Counted from the first letter of the stretch, positions 9,052-16,013 are shown. The stretch is 17,837 nt of DNA from Planctomycetota bacterium (GCA_003669255.1 QWPO01000125.1:1-17837), one strand, 5' to 3'. Numbers and translations are program-made. The notes: generated by a model from the sequence alone, not told the origin.

Positions 9052-9306
9052 CTAGATCCGCCGCACGAGTTCAACTTGTACGACGCGATCTGACGCCCGC
9101 GCCACAAACAAAACGCGAAGGGGCGGTGAGTTGTATGCCCGTAGACCTTCGGCCACGGCCTCGCCCTTGGTCGTCGCATCGCTACTTAAAGCCAGGTCAA
9201 TCGCCTGAACAGACGCTGCTATCTCGTTGCGATCGGAAGCACTAAGCCAGATTTCCGCCAGATCGCCTTCGGCCTCACGATGCCACGTGACCGTGAATCG
9301 CATCAT
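9052..9306 (-). CDS. RelE/ParE-family toxin of a type II toxin-antitoxin module
   Basis: This 84-residue protein has the layout of a small RelE/ParE-fold toxin: an N-terminal strand (MRFTVTW), a helical stretch with EAEGDLAEIW (11-20), a second helix (about 27-41), and a C-terminal strand pair (PPLRVLFVARASDRVVQVELVRRI). Members either cleave mRNA on the ribosome (RelE) or block DNA gyrase (ParE); the sequence does not settle which. The start overlaps the antitoxin stop in an ATGATGA arrangement, the usual sign of translational coupling. Either of two tandem ATGs (9306 or 9303) could be used. The length is normal and no damage is seen. Confidence 0.82.
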   Translation of the reverse strand: MMRFTVTWHREAEGDLAEIWLSASDRNEIAASVQAIDLALSSDATTKGEAVAEGLRAYNSPPLRVLFVARASDRVVQVELVRRI

Positions 9307-9521
9307 TGGTCGCCCAATGACTTCAGCCGCTCAAGAACCTCGGCGGTGGAGCGTCCGGGCACTGCCGCAGCAGCGCGCAGGCTCGCCGTGGCGACCTCAC
9401 GATCTGAGAATCGGCGGGCGAAAAAGCCGAGGCGATTCCCCTTTCCGTCAACAATCTCGACGCTGTCGCTCGCTTCAGCGAGGAGTTTCGCCTGCTCAGC
9501 GGTCACCACCAGTTCGACCAT
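9303..9521 (-). CDS. Antitoxin partner of the 9052-9306 toxin
   Basis: The ATG at 9521 is preceded by GGAGG at 9-nt spacing; the frame is open 21 codons further up but without a comparable site. This start gives 72 residues beginning MVELVVTAEQAKLLAEA. The pattern is an N-terminal strand, then a helix, then VEIVDGKGNRLGFF, and a helical C-terminus with TAEVLERLKSL. This matches small planctomycete and cyanobacterial antitoxins paired with ParE/RelE toxins, in which the N-terminal part dimerises and the C-terminal helix wraps the toxin. It overlaps the toxin by 4 nt. The pair probably represses its own promoter, which would lie upstream of 9540. Identification rests on size, context and general pattern. 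Confidence 0.72.
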   Translation of the reverse strand: MVELVVTAEQAKLLAEASDSVEIVDGKGNRLGFFARRFSDREVATASLRAAAAVPGRSTAEVLERLKSLGDQ

Positions 9522-9625
9522 CGGAATAATCCTCCAGAGTGCCAAAGCGGTCTTATTGTAGCGCGAGTTTGCGTCAACCGCCAAAGGCGGCTTGAGGAGA
9601 ACCTCCCCGAGTCCCCTTCACGGCC

Positions 9626-9820
9626 TTCGCCTTCCCTGCCGCCCGCCGGAAGAGGCTGCGAACCAATAACAGACTCAAACGACTCGACAAGGAAATCAAT
9701 CGCAGTATCTGTGTCGCCACGCTGCTCCCCAACGACGCTTCAACGTTCAGACTTCTGGCGGCAGGCCTCGGCGTGATCAGCGACGACAGGGAAACCCCGA
9801 CGGGCTTCCCTGAATATGAC
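9626..9820 (+). mobile_element. IS256-family transposase C-terminal remnant
   Basis: One plus-strand frame reads RKRLRTNNRLKRLDKEIN, then VATLLPNDASTFRLLAAGL, then ISDDRET. This follows the C-terminal signature of IS256/Mutator transposases (RTTNxLERLNxEIKRR, FPNxxSxLRL, EISDDWET), with substitutions at usually conserved positions. Only about 60 residues are recognisable, to about 9805. The 5' part with the DDE catalytic residues is absent, and no start or terminal inverted repeat could be identified, so the element is inactive. It lies between two toxin-antitoxin modules, on the opposite strand, and its 3' end meets the truncated toxin at 9740-9937. Confidence 0.72.
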
Positions 9821-9937
9821 AGCCAAATGACCCGCCAGTTTATCCCGGCATTTACCGAAGATGGGTTGCTTTATCTCGGACGGGATTCGTTCCAGCTGTT
9901 TCTGGGCACCGCGAACGACTTCGACGGAATACCTCAA
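9740..9937 (-). pseudogene. Truncated RelE-like toxin, tail replaced by IS remnant
   Basis: A TTG at 9937 overlaps the antitoxin stop (TTGA) and opens 65 residues. The first part, RYSVEVVRGAQKQLERIP and SEIKQPIFGKCRDKLA, matches the N-terminal strand and helices of RelE toxins. After about residue 41 the expected core (a YRxRVGxYRxxY-type strand pair and a C-terminal HR motif) is missing. The remaining codons are antisense to the IS256 transposase remnant, so the tail is an accident of the junction. Residues needed for toxicity in this family lie in the lost part, so the toxin is probably dead. The frame also runs upstream to 10066, but that part is a shadow of the antitoxin gene. Confidence 0.68.
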
Positions 9938-10140
9938 GATCCACGCCTCGCGCGAGCCTCGCTCATCACCGTGTCGAGCGGAATAGTCGCCTGCTTCTCC
10001 GACACGGCCGCATCGTATGCGCGGAGGTCTTCGAGCTCCTCGAGTTCCTCGACGATGCGTCGCCACTCCTCGTTAGGGACCACGACGTCCGTGGGCGTTT
10101 GTTGATGGTCTACGAGGTACCGCGGGTGAACGGTTGCCAC
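9934..10140 (-). CDS. Antitoxin (RelB/Phd-like) of the broken second module
   Basis: Sixty-eight residues from a GTG at 10140, with a possible GAGGA site about 10 nt upstream. The sequence VVVPNEEWRRIVEELEEL followed by DLRAYDAA is characteristic of small antitoxins paired with RelE toxins: an N-terminal dimerising part, then an acidic helix and a C-terminal toxin-binding tail. It appears intact and ends by overlapping the start of the truncated toxin. With no working partner it may persist as an orphan antitoxin, perhaps able to neutralise related toxins, or it may be decaying. Confidence 0.75.
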   Translation of the reverse strand: MATVHPRYLVDHQQTPTDVVVPNEEWRRIVEELEELEDLRAYDAAVSEKQATIPLDTVMSEARARRGS

Positions 10141-10249
10141 GACTGGAGGGTCCTCGAGGGTGAAGGTAGGACTGTACTCTCTTCAGCGTAGCCTGCGTGT
10201 CGGCTTCGTCGGGCTGTGGTGATCTGAATCCGTGACTGACGACCTCGAT

Positions 10250-10275
10250 CCCCTCGCTTGCGCTCGGGGCTTTTT
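10250..10275 (+). repeat. REP-like hairpin with T-tract
   Basis: CCCC (10250-10253) and GGGG (10266-10269) flank a partly paired TCGCTTGCGCTC core; C and TTTTT follow on the plus strand. The reverse complement (CCCCGAGCGCAAGCGAGGGG) resembles a short dispersed repeat that I associate with planctomycete genomes. No plus-strand gene ends here, so a repeat is more likely than a working terminator. Confidence 0.45.
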
Positions 10276-10320
10276 GGAGCCGCAGGGTTGTCAGGCAGTC
10301 CTGAGGGGGCGGCGGGGGCA

Positions 10321-10344
10321 GGCACAGGTTAAAACCTGTGCTAC
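10321..10344. repeat. Palindromic repeat, copy 1
   Basis: GCACAGGTT (10322-10330) and AACCTGTGC (10333-10341) form perfect 9-bp arms with a 2-nt centre, followed by TAC. It is the first of four copies within 310 bp. Confidence 0.8.
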
Positions 10345-10370
10345 AGGTGAAAGGCGAAGCGAGGCAAAGA

Positions 10371-10395
10371 GGCACAGGTTTAAAACCTGTGCTAC
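10371..10395. repeat. Palindromic repeat, copy 2
   Basis: GCACAGGTTT (10372-10381) and AAACCTGTGC (10383-10392) form 10-bp arms around a single base, followed by TAC. Copies 1 and 2 share an upstream GG and lie 50 bp apart. Confidence 0.8.
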
Positions 10396-10413
10396 GGGGG
10401 AACGACGAAGCGA

Positions 10414-10546
10414 GGGGCTGCCCGTGCCCCGGGAGCCGGCGTTGCTGGCCGAGCGAAGCCAGGATGGCGAAGCGAGGGCAGCATCGAGAGATGCGTAGGG
10501 CAGGATGCCCGCAGCGAGCGTCCGGCGACGGGGTATGGGCAGCCCC
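10414..10546. repeat. Spaced imperfect inverted repeat
   Basis: GGGGCTGCCCGTGCCCC (10414-10430) is the inverse of GGGGTATGGGCAGCCCC (10530-10546) with two mismatches in 17. The interior holds a perfect small hairpin, GCATC-GAGA-GATGC (10481-10494), near the centre. The whole could fold as a cruciform or long RNA hairpin, and it lies between palindrome copies 2 and 3. Confidence 0.55.
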
Positions 10547-10569
10547 GAGCGGCGCGGCGGGGGGAGAGA

Positions 10570-10594
10570 GGCACAGGTTGGAAACCTGTGCTAC
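10570..10594. repeat. Palindromic repeat, copy 3
   Basis: GCACAGGTT (10571-10579) and AACCTGTGC (10583-10591) are 9-bp arms around GGA, followed by TAC. The preceding AGAG is shared with copy 2. Confidence 0.8.
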
Positions 10595-10602
10595 ACCAGG
10601 CG

Positions 10603-10627
10603 GGCACAGGTTACCAACCTGTGCTAC
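10603..10627. repeat. Palindromic repeat, copy 4, next to the M50 stop codon
   Basis: GCACAGGTT (10604-10612) and AACCTGTGC (10616-10624) are 9-bp arms around ACC, followed by TAC. It lies 15 bp beyond the stop codon of the M50 gene, so its transcript would end in this hairpin. It may protect the mRNA 3' end or weakly terminate; there is no T-tract. Confidence 0.8.
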
Positions 10628-10641
10628 GTAAGCAGGCAGCG

Positions 10642-12873
10642 CTACATGCGGAAGTTGAAGGTTTGCCAGAGGAGACGCAGGAGCCACTGGCCCACCGTGC
10701 GGCTGCCTACCTGGATTCGGGCCGTGCCTCGCATGCCCGGCGTAAACACCTTGTCGGCGTCGTCGAGCGTCATCAGCGCCTCGTAGCTCGTCGAGATCGG
10801 AATCTCACGGCCCGACGGGTCGGTCTCCGTCGGCACGCTGCCACCCGCCTTCACCGAGAGCCGCTCCGAGCCCGCCTCGATGTGCGTCTCCGCGATCTGG
10901 TCCACCTTGCCGCGGAAGGTTTGCCACGGAAACGAGTTGAGTTTGAGGTCCACCGGCTGGCCCTCCGTCACAAACTCCACCTCCGTCTGGTCCACCACCA
11001 TCACCGCCTCAAACCGCTCCGGCTCGCCCACCATGCAAAACACCGTGCCCTCCTGGAAAATCGCGCCGAGATTGCGGTCGCTGAGCGCGTTGCCGCTCCA
11101 GGTCGGGAGCTTGCCCCCCTGCTCGCCCTGCGATTTGAGGCTCATCGGCGGCAGCACCACACCGTCCCGCGGCGCCACGAGCACGAGTTCCCGGCGATCC
11201 TGGTGCTTGCGTTCGAGCTGCTCGCGGATGCTCGCCAGCGACTCCTTCACGGTGCCGATCTCCAGGCCCGCGGCCGGATCGGTAAACCGCTCACGCTCCA
11301 GGCTCTTCAGGCGGCTCTCGTACTGCTTCGACTTGCCATCCAGGTCGGCGATCTCCAGGTCGAGATCGACGTTCATGAGCCGCGCGAGCTCGTCACCCTT
11401 CTTCACCACCGCCCCGGCCTTCACCGCCAGCCGCTCGAGCCTGCCCGGCACGGGCACGTAGACCATCTCCTCGCCGCGGGGCCGCAGTTCCGCGGCACAC
11501 CACACCCGCTGCGGCAGTGGGATCAGGGCAATGCCGCCGAGCAAAGCCGCCGCCGCCACCGCCGTCACCGCCACGTTCTTTGGCTTCACCTCGTCGCGCC
11601 TCCCGGGAACCTTGAAGAACTTGATGATCCCCTGCAGCGGCCGGATCACCAAGCCCCACACGGCGCCAAACGCCAGGATCTGCCCCAGCACCTCCAGCCG
11701 GTAGGGTTTGAAGACGTTCCAGACGAACAGGAAGATCGACGCTGTCACGACCCAGCCATACAGGCTCGAGGCCACGGCATAGAGGGCGAACAATCCGAGT
11801 TTCCGCTGCGGCAGGAAGGGGTCTTCCTGCTGCTTGATCCCCAGGCACCACCGCGAGGCGATCCGCTGGAGGATCGTGTTGGCCTTCTGGCGGAGGTTCG
11901 GGATCTCGAGGACGTCGGAGAGGATGTAGTAGCCGTCGTAGCGGAGCAGCGGATTGGCGTTGAACAGAATCGTGGACACGCTGGAGACGAACATCACGTC
12001 GAGGCAGAGCTGGTTGAACGTGCCCGGGTGCGAGTTCCACCAGAGGTAGGTGGCGATCGAGGCGATGATCACCTCCACATACATCCCCGCCGCGCCGATC
12101 GCCGCGCGCTTCCACTTGCTCGGCAGCATCCAGCTGTCGGAGACGTCGCAGTAGAGGCAGGGCGTGAACACCAAGAGCATCGCCCCCATCTCGTGGCATT
12201 CGCCGCCGTAGTGCTTGCAGAAGAGCCCGTGCCCGAACTCGTGGAGCACCTTCGTGACGGCGAGGGCCGCGCCCAGATAGAGCCAGTTGCCGGCGGCGAA
12301 GAACTGATGAAACTCGGGAAGCTTCGACCGGAAGATGTCGAAGTTGACGAGCACCAGCAGCAGGGCGCTGGCCACGAAGACCAGCGCCGCCACGATCGCC
12401 GGCGGTGAAAACAGCCAGCCGAACCAGGGATCGAGCCGCTCCAGCAGCCAGTCGGGGTCGATGCCGCGAAACCGCATCGACATGATGTTGGAGAGCCAGG
12501 CCATCCACTCCCGCCAGATTCGCTGCCGCCGTCGCTCGAAGAGCTGCGGCCCCTGCCCCGCCCGGTCGCCGATGACGAGCCCCGAGCGGTGGAGCGTGGC
12601 GATGAACCGCGAGAGTTCGTCCACCGTGATCCGCCGCGGCGGGAAGCGGGCCTCGAACTGCTCCTTGAGGTCCTCGAGGCTCGTGCTGCCGTCGAGCATG
12701 TCGAGCAGGGCGTATTCCTCCGGCCGAAACCGGAAGTAGTGCAGCGAGATCGGATCCTTCACCACCCACCAGGCCTGCCCCTGATAGACCTGCCGGTTGA
12801 CCACGAGATCGCCGCGGCGGCGGAGGGTGACGCCGCGGGTCGTGCTCGAACGGAAGGCGTCGGCGGTTGACAT
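10642..12873 (-). CDS. PqqD-like / M50 site-2 protease / HlyD fusion protein
   Basis: 743 residues in three parts. Residues about 35-102 resemble a PqqD-like winged helix (HYFRFRPEEYALLDMLDG, then a helix and a Leu-Gly-Leu-Val turn), a fold used elsewhere to bind peptide leaders. Residues about 157-455 are polytopic membrane sequence with M50 zinc-protease motifs: HEFGH at 211-215 (two His ligands and Glu) and NPLLRYDG at 307-314 (D313 as third ligand). The catalytic set is complete. Residues about 470-743 are a HlyD-type periplasmic adaptor: a lipoyl-like half (VPVPGRLERLAVKAGAVV), a coiled coil (about 510-560), a second half (VAPRDGVVLPP) and a beta-barrel. It is the last gene of the run, 7 nt after the HlyD gene, with no obvious ribosome site of its own, so translation is probably coupled. 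Related proteins are called peptide zinc metalloproteases. The substrate is unknown. Confidence 0.88.
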   Translation of the reverse strand: MSTADAFRSSTTRGVTLRRRGDLVVNRQVYQGQAWWVVKDPISLHYFRFRPEEYALLDMLDGSTSLEDLKEQFEARFPPRRITVDELSRFIATLHRSGLVIGDRAGQGPQLFERRRQRIWREWMAWLSNIMSMRFRGIDPDWLLERLDPWFGWLFSPPAIVAALVFVASALLLVLVNFDIFRSKLPEFHQFFAAGNWLYLGAALAVTKVLHEFGHGLFCKHYGGECHEMGAMLLVFTPCLYCDVSDSWMLPSKWKRAAIGAAGMYVEVIIASIATYLWWNSHPGTFNQLCLDVMFVSSVSTILFNANPLLRYDGYYILSDVLEIPNLRQKANTILQRIASRWCLGIKQQEDPFLPQRKLGLFALYAVASSLYGWVVTASIFLFVWNVFKPYRLEVLGQILAFGAVWGLVIRPLQGIIKFFKVPGRRDEVKPKNVAVTAVAAAALLGGIALIPLPQRVWCAAELRPRGEEMVYVPVPGRLERLAVKAGAVVKKGDELARLMNVDLDLEIADLDGKSKQYESRLKSLERERFTDPAAGLEIGTVKESLASIREQLERKHQDRRELVLVAPRDGVVLPPMSLKSQGEQGGKLPTWSGNALSDRNLGAIFQEGTVFCMVGEPERFEAVMVVDQTEVEFVTEGQPVDLKLNSFPWQTFRGKVDQIAETHIEAGSERLSVKAGGSVPTETDPSGREIPISTSYEALMTLDDADKVFTPGMRGTARIQVGSRTVGQWLLRLLWQTFNFRM

Positions 12874-12880
12874 GGGCGGG

Positions 12881-13795
12881 CTACGGGGCCGCGGGCTGGT
12901 CGGAGTGGATCGTCATCGTGGCGGTCTGGCCGGCCCGAAGGAGCCACTCGCCGGAGCCGTTCGCCCGCCGGTTGGCCACCTCGGCGAACACGCGATAGTC
13001 GCCGCCGCTCTCCACCAAGGGGCTGACGAATGAGATCCGCCCCTCGAATTTCTCGGTGCGATCGTTGGCGACCGGCACCACCACGGTGACCGGGCGGCCG
13101 CGAACCTGCTCGGGATCCCACCGGGCGGCGTCGACATAGCCCTCCACGCGGAGCTTGTCGGTGCGAACGATATGGGCCAGCGGTGCGCCAACCTGCATCC
13201 ACTCGCCCTTGTGCCCCTGCACGTCCACCACCTCGCCGTCGAGCGGCGCGGTGACGAGCCGACGGCGAATCTCGATCTCGGCCGTCTCCACCTCGGCCCC
13301 CTTCACCTTCGCGGCGAGGTCGGACAGTTGCCGCTCGAGCTGGGCCTGCTCGATCTGTAAGCCGCTCTTCTCCCATTCCAGCCGAAGGCGGTCCCGCTCC
13401 ACGTCGGTCACCGAGCCCGGCACCGACTTGTGCGACTGCTCGGCCTTCTCGGAGGCCTTCTGGGCCACCGCCTGCGCCTTCTGGGCATAGCGGACGTCGA
13501 CGTCACTCTTTGACTTGGCGATCGCCTGGTCGTGCTCCGCCTGCGCGCGAAGTTTCGCCATCTGCGGCTGGTCGTCGTTGATCCGGGCGATCACCTGCCC
13601 CACCGTCACACGGTCGCCAGCTTTGACGTCAACGTCGATCAGCAAGCCCGCCTCGCCGGCCGAGAGCTTCGCCTCGTCCACCAGCGACACGAGGCAGCGC
13701 TCGAGCACGGGGCCCGTCGTGACCTCGGCGGCCACAGCGGGCAGCGCCGCCAGGAGCATGGCCCACACCACACCGATCATCGCGCATCGCTTCAT
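12881..13795 (-). CDS. HlyD-family periplasmic adaptor protein
   Basis: The ATG at 13795 has GGAGGT 7 nt upstream and opens a signal-type N-terminus (MKRCAMIGVVWAMLLAALPAVAA), so it was chosen over start codons up to 38 codons further up. The 304-residue product has the standard adaptor layout: a first lipoyl half (GEAGLLIDVDVKAGDRVTVG, 47-66), a long charged helical hairpin (about 75-178), a second lipoyl half (VTAPLDGEVVDVQGHKG, 181-197), and a beta-barrel with a membrane-proximal end to residue 304. The predicted location is periplasmic, with cleavage near VAA-EVT; no lipobox is seen. Adaptors of this fold bridge an inner-membrane pump or protease to an outer-membrane channel, but no pump gene is nearby. 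It lies between the GAF-HlyD and M50-HlyD genes, so it probably works with both. Confidence 0.88.
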   Translation of the reverse strand: MKRCAMIGVVWAMLLAALPAVAAEVTTGPVLERCLVSLVDEAKLSAGEAGLLIDVDVKAGDRVTVGQVIARINDDQPQMAKLRAQAEHDQAIAKSKSDVDVRYAQKAQAVAQKASEKAEQSHKSVPGSVTDVERDRLRLEWEKSGLQIEQAQLERQLSDLAAKVKGAEVETAEIEIRRRLVTAPLDGEVVDVQGHKGEWMQVGAPLAHIVRTDKLRVEGYVDAARWDPEQVRGRPVTVVVPVANDRTEKFEGRISFVSPLVESGGDYRVFAEVANRRANGSGEWLLRAGQTATMTIHSDQPAAP

Positions 13796-13809
13796 CGAAT
13801 CCACCTCCG

Positions 13810-13824
13810 CCCGCGTACCGCGGG
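13810..13824 (-). promoter_or_regulatory. Intercistronic hairpin before the HlyD ribosome site
   Basis: CCCGCG (13810-13815) and CGCGGG (13819-13824) form a perfect 6-bp stem with a 3-nt loop. It starts immediately after the GAF-HlyD stop codon (13825-13827) and sits just upstream of the GGAGGT site of the next gene. It may set relative expression or an RNA processing point. Confidence 0.45.
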
Positions 13825-15948
13825 TCACCACAGCCTGAACAGCACCTGCGTTTGAATGAACGAGAGGACGTCGTGGAACCAGACGTAGCCCAGCGACCGC
13901 TTGCCGCACGCCACCCGCGCCGTCACGCTGGCGCCCGCTCCAAGTTCCTCTTTCTCGTGCCGGCTCGGGTCGATCGTCACCCGCACGAGCACCGTGTTGC
14001 CCTCGTCGCCGCGCACCTCGGCCTGCTCGTGGATCTCCTTCACGCTGCCGCTGTGCCGCGTGCCGGGGTCGGTGGCGAGGATGTAGTCGACGATCAACTC
14101 CTTGCCGGCCGCCTTCGCCTCGGCGGCGGCCCGATTCACGTGGCCCAACCGGTCGTCGGGCATGTTGATTTCGAGTTCCCAGGGGCCCGTCTTGTCGGCC
14201 ACGCTCATCAGCACCTGGCCCTTTTCCACCGGGCGGAGCAGCAGCAAGTCGCGAACCTGCCAGGTCACGATCACGCCGTCGATCGGGCTGCGGACTTCGA
14301 GTTCCTTCTTCTTTTCGGCGTAGAGCGCAAGCTGGGCCGCGAGGCTCTCCACCTCTCGCTCGAGCTGCGCCCGTCGGCCGGCCATCCTGAGCTTCTCGTC
14401 GGCTGAGATCTTGTCGTCTTCGAGCAGCGACCGCCGGGTCGATACCAGCTGCTCCTCGCTCGACGCCTTCTTGCCGAGCACGTCGGCGATCGCCACCTCG
14501 AGGTCGCGGTTGCGGAGCGTGGCGAGGAGCTGGCCGGCCTTCACGTCGCCGCCCCCCTCGACCCCCGGCTCGATCTTCTCGACCACGCCGTCGATCTGGG
14601 CAAACACCTCGCGGCGGTGCACCGGTTCGAGCGTTCCCTTGCCTTCGAGACGGAGCTCCGCGGGCACGAGCACGAGCGCGGCCAGCGCCGCCAGCGTGCC
14701 GAGCACCGCCGCCACTGTCTTAGGCAGGTTGCGGGTCGTGGTGAGCACCCGCGACTTGCCGAGGAAGTTCAACAGCGGATAGAGCGGCAGGCCGGTGTGG
14801 ACGAGGGCGTTGGACAGGGCCATCTTGCCGTGTTCGGCGACGAGCTCCACGCGGGCCCGCTTGCCGCCGTCGAAAGCCGTCGAGGAAAACCACTCGGCCA
14901 CCAGCGCCCCGATCGGCTCGGGGGTCTCCGCGGGCGCGGCCTCCGCCTTGGCCACGGCTACGGCGTCCACGCCTCCGGGCTTCACCACGGCCGTGGGCTT
15001 CGGCTTGGCCAGCGGAATGATCGCCAGCGCCGTGGCGTGCGACTCGTCGATGTAGTTTTCGAGTTCCTCCTCGATCTGCGGCAGCACCTCGGCCTGTGGA
15101 TCGGGATGCCAGAGCGGATCGCCCGCCCGCGCCACGACCCGCGTGAGGGCTTCGATCGCCTGCACGGCCGACGCCCGCCGCTCCACCGACTCCTGGCCGC
15201 TCACTGCCTCGAGCCGCAGCGTGCGGCCGCGCTTCACGAGCACGCTCACCCGGTCGCAGCCGATGATCCGCCGGGCTTCGTTGGCGAGCACGAAGGCGGT
15301 GGCGATCGGATCGAGCGATTCATGCACGACCCGGCTGAACCGCTCGACCTGAGAAAGCGCCGACTGCTGGGCATCGACCTCAACCAGCTGCTGCCGCTGA
15401 GCGGCCACCTGCTGGGCGTTGCGCTGGCGGTCGAGGTAGATCGCGGCCAGGCCGGCGACCTGCTCGGAAAACCGCAGGTAGCCCCGCTGGACGTCTTCGT
15501 GGTTGGGCTGATGGAGGATCTCGATCAAGCCCGCGCGGCCGGCCGTGGAATCGATCGGCGCCGCAATCACCAAGAGCGGCGTGCTATTCGTCGCGACCGC
15601 GGCTCCGTCAGGGCCCGCGATCGAGCCTCCCGGCGGAACGAGCAGTCCCGTGCCGCTGCCGAACAAGCCGGCGACCATCGCGTTGTGCGCGGTGACCCCC
15701 TCGGGCGATGCCTGAACGCCGGTGGCTTCGATGCCCGCGTGAACGATTGGCTCGACCTGCCCGGTCTCTCCGACAAGCCAGACGACCTCTGCCACCGACT
15801 CCATGAGCCGGTGGACGCCATCGCGAAGGAATCCGAAGAACTCGCCGGCCGCGACATCGCGGTGGGCCATCTGCTCGAGCTTCGACAGGAAGTCGCTGAT
15901 TTCCCGTTTGGCCCGCTCAAACTCCTCGGTCTCGTCGTAGGTCGTCAT
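13825..15948 (-). CDS. Tandem GAF / HlyD fusion adaptor
   Basis: 707 residues from the ATG at 15948; an ATG nine codons upstream (15975) is also possible, and neither has a good ribosome site. The N-terminal 390 residues are soluble: a GAF-like domain (about 30-175), a short coiled coil (about 175-205), and a second, clearer GAF domain (about 205-315, with RRIIGCDRVSVLVKRG) followed by an Ala/Pro-rich linker. One membrane helix follows (about 411-430). The C-terminal part is HlyD-like: a lipoyl half (about 445-480, FAQIDGVVEKIEPG), a coiled coil (about 490-550), a second half (RSPIDGVIVTWQVRDLLLL, 553-571) and a beta-barrel to about 680. Topology predicts a cytoplasmic sensor and a periplasmic adaptor on one chain. 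GAF domains bind small ligands such as cyclic nucleotides; the ligand here is unknown. The HlyD gene follows after 29 nt. Confidence 0.85.
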   Translation of the reverse strand: MTTYDETEEFERAKREISDFLSKLEQMAHRDVAAGEFFGFLRDGVHRLMESVAEVVWLVGETGQVEPIVHAGIEATGVQASPEGVTAHNAMVAGLFGSGTGLLVPPGGSIAGPDGAAVATNSTPLLVIAAPIDSTAGRAGLIEILHQPNHEDVQRGYLRFSEQVAGLAAIYLDRQRNAQQVAAQRQQLVEVDAQQSALSQVERFSRVVHESLDPIATAFVLANEARRIIGCDRVSVLVKRGRTLRLEAVSGQESVERRASAVQAIEALTRVVARAGDPLWHPDPQAEVLPQIEEELENYIDESHATALAIIPLAKPKPTAVVKPGGVDAVAVAKAEAAPAETPEPIGALVAEWFSSTAFDGGKRARVELVAEHGKMALSNALVHTGLPLYPLLNFLGKSRVLTTTRNLPKTVAAVLGTLAALAALVLVPAELRLEGKGTLEPVHRREVFAQIDGVVEKIEPGVEGGGDVKAGQLLATLRNRDLEVAIADVLGKKASSEEQLVSTRRSLLEDDKISADEKLRMAGRRAQLEREVESLAAQLALYAEKKKELEVRSPIDGVIVTWQVRDLLLLRPVEKGQVLMSVADKTGPWELEINMPDDRLGHVNRAAAEAKAAGKELIVDYILATDPGTRHSGSVKEIHEQAEVRGDEGNTVLVRVTIDPSRHEKEELGAGASVTARVACGKRSLGYVWFHDVLSFIQTQVLFRLW

Positions 15949-15990
15949 GAGTTCGTGGCACCGTCCTGCTTTCATCCCTGGACGCCGGCG

Positions 15991-16013
15991 GGTGACGGGG
16001 TGAGCCCGTCACC
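15991..16013 (-). promoter_or_regulatory. Perfect 9-bp hairpin between the DUF3467 and GAF-HlyD genes
   Basis: GGTGACGGG (15991-15999) pairs perfectly with CCCGTCACC (16005-16013) around a 5-nt loop, in the 89-nt gap between the two genes. No T-tract follows, so it is more likely an mRNA-stability or processing element, or a dispersed palindrome, than a terminator. Confidence 0.5.

Larger units (their letters stand above)
10141..10641. other. Gene-free repeat island downstream of the M50 gene
   Basis: No credible gene is found here on either strand. The 500 bp hold four short palindromes, a spaced inverted repeat, a hairpin with a T-tract and several copies of GCGAAGCGAGG, each listed separately. 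Open frames crossing it show only repeat-derived peptides. Confidence 0.7.

Noticed and set aside
9773..10105. Plus-strand frame beyond the transposase tail as a continuous gene
   Set aside because: Transposase similarity stops near 9805; the rest is antisense to the truncated toxin and its antitoxin.
10250..10275. Rho-independent terminator for a plus-strand gene
   Set aside because: No plus-strand gene ends nearby and the stem has central mismatches; listed as a repeat instead.
10321..10627. Possible CRISPR array
   Set aside because: Only four copies, spacing from about 10 to 175 bp, fully palindromic short units and no cas genes.
10588..12408. Long plus-strand open frame antisense to the M50 gene (606 codons)
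   Set aside because: Its product is rich in His, Arg and Leu with no domains, while the opposite strand codes a complete protease/adaptor with all motifs.
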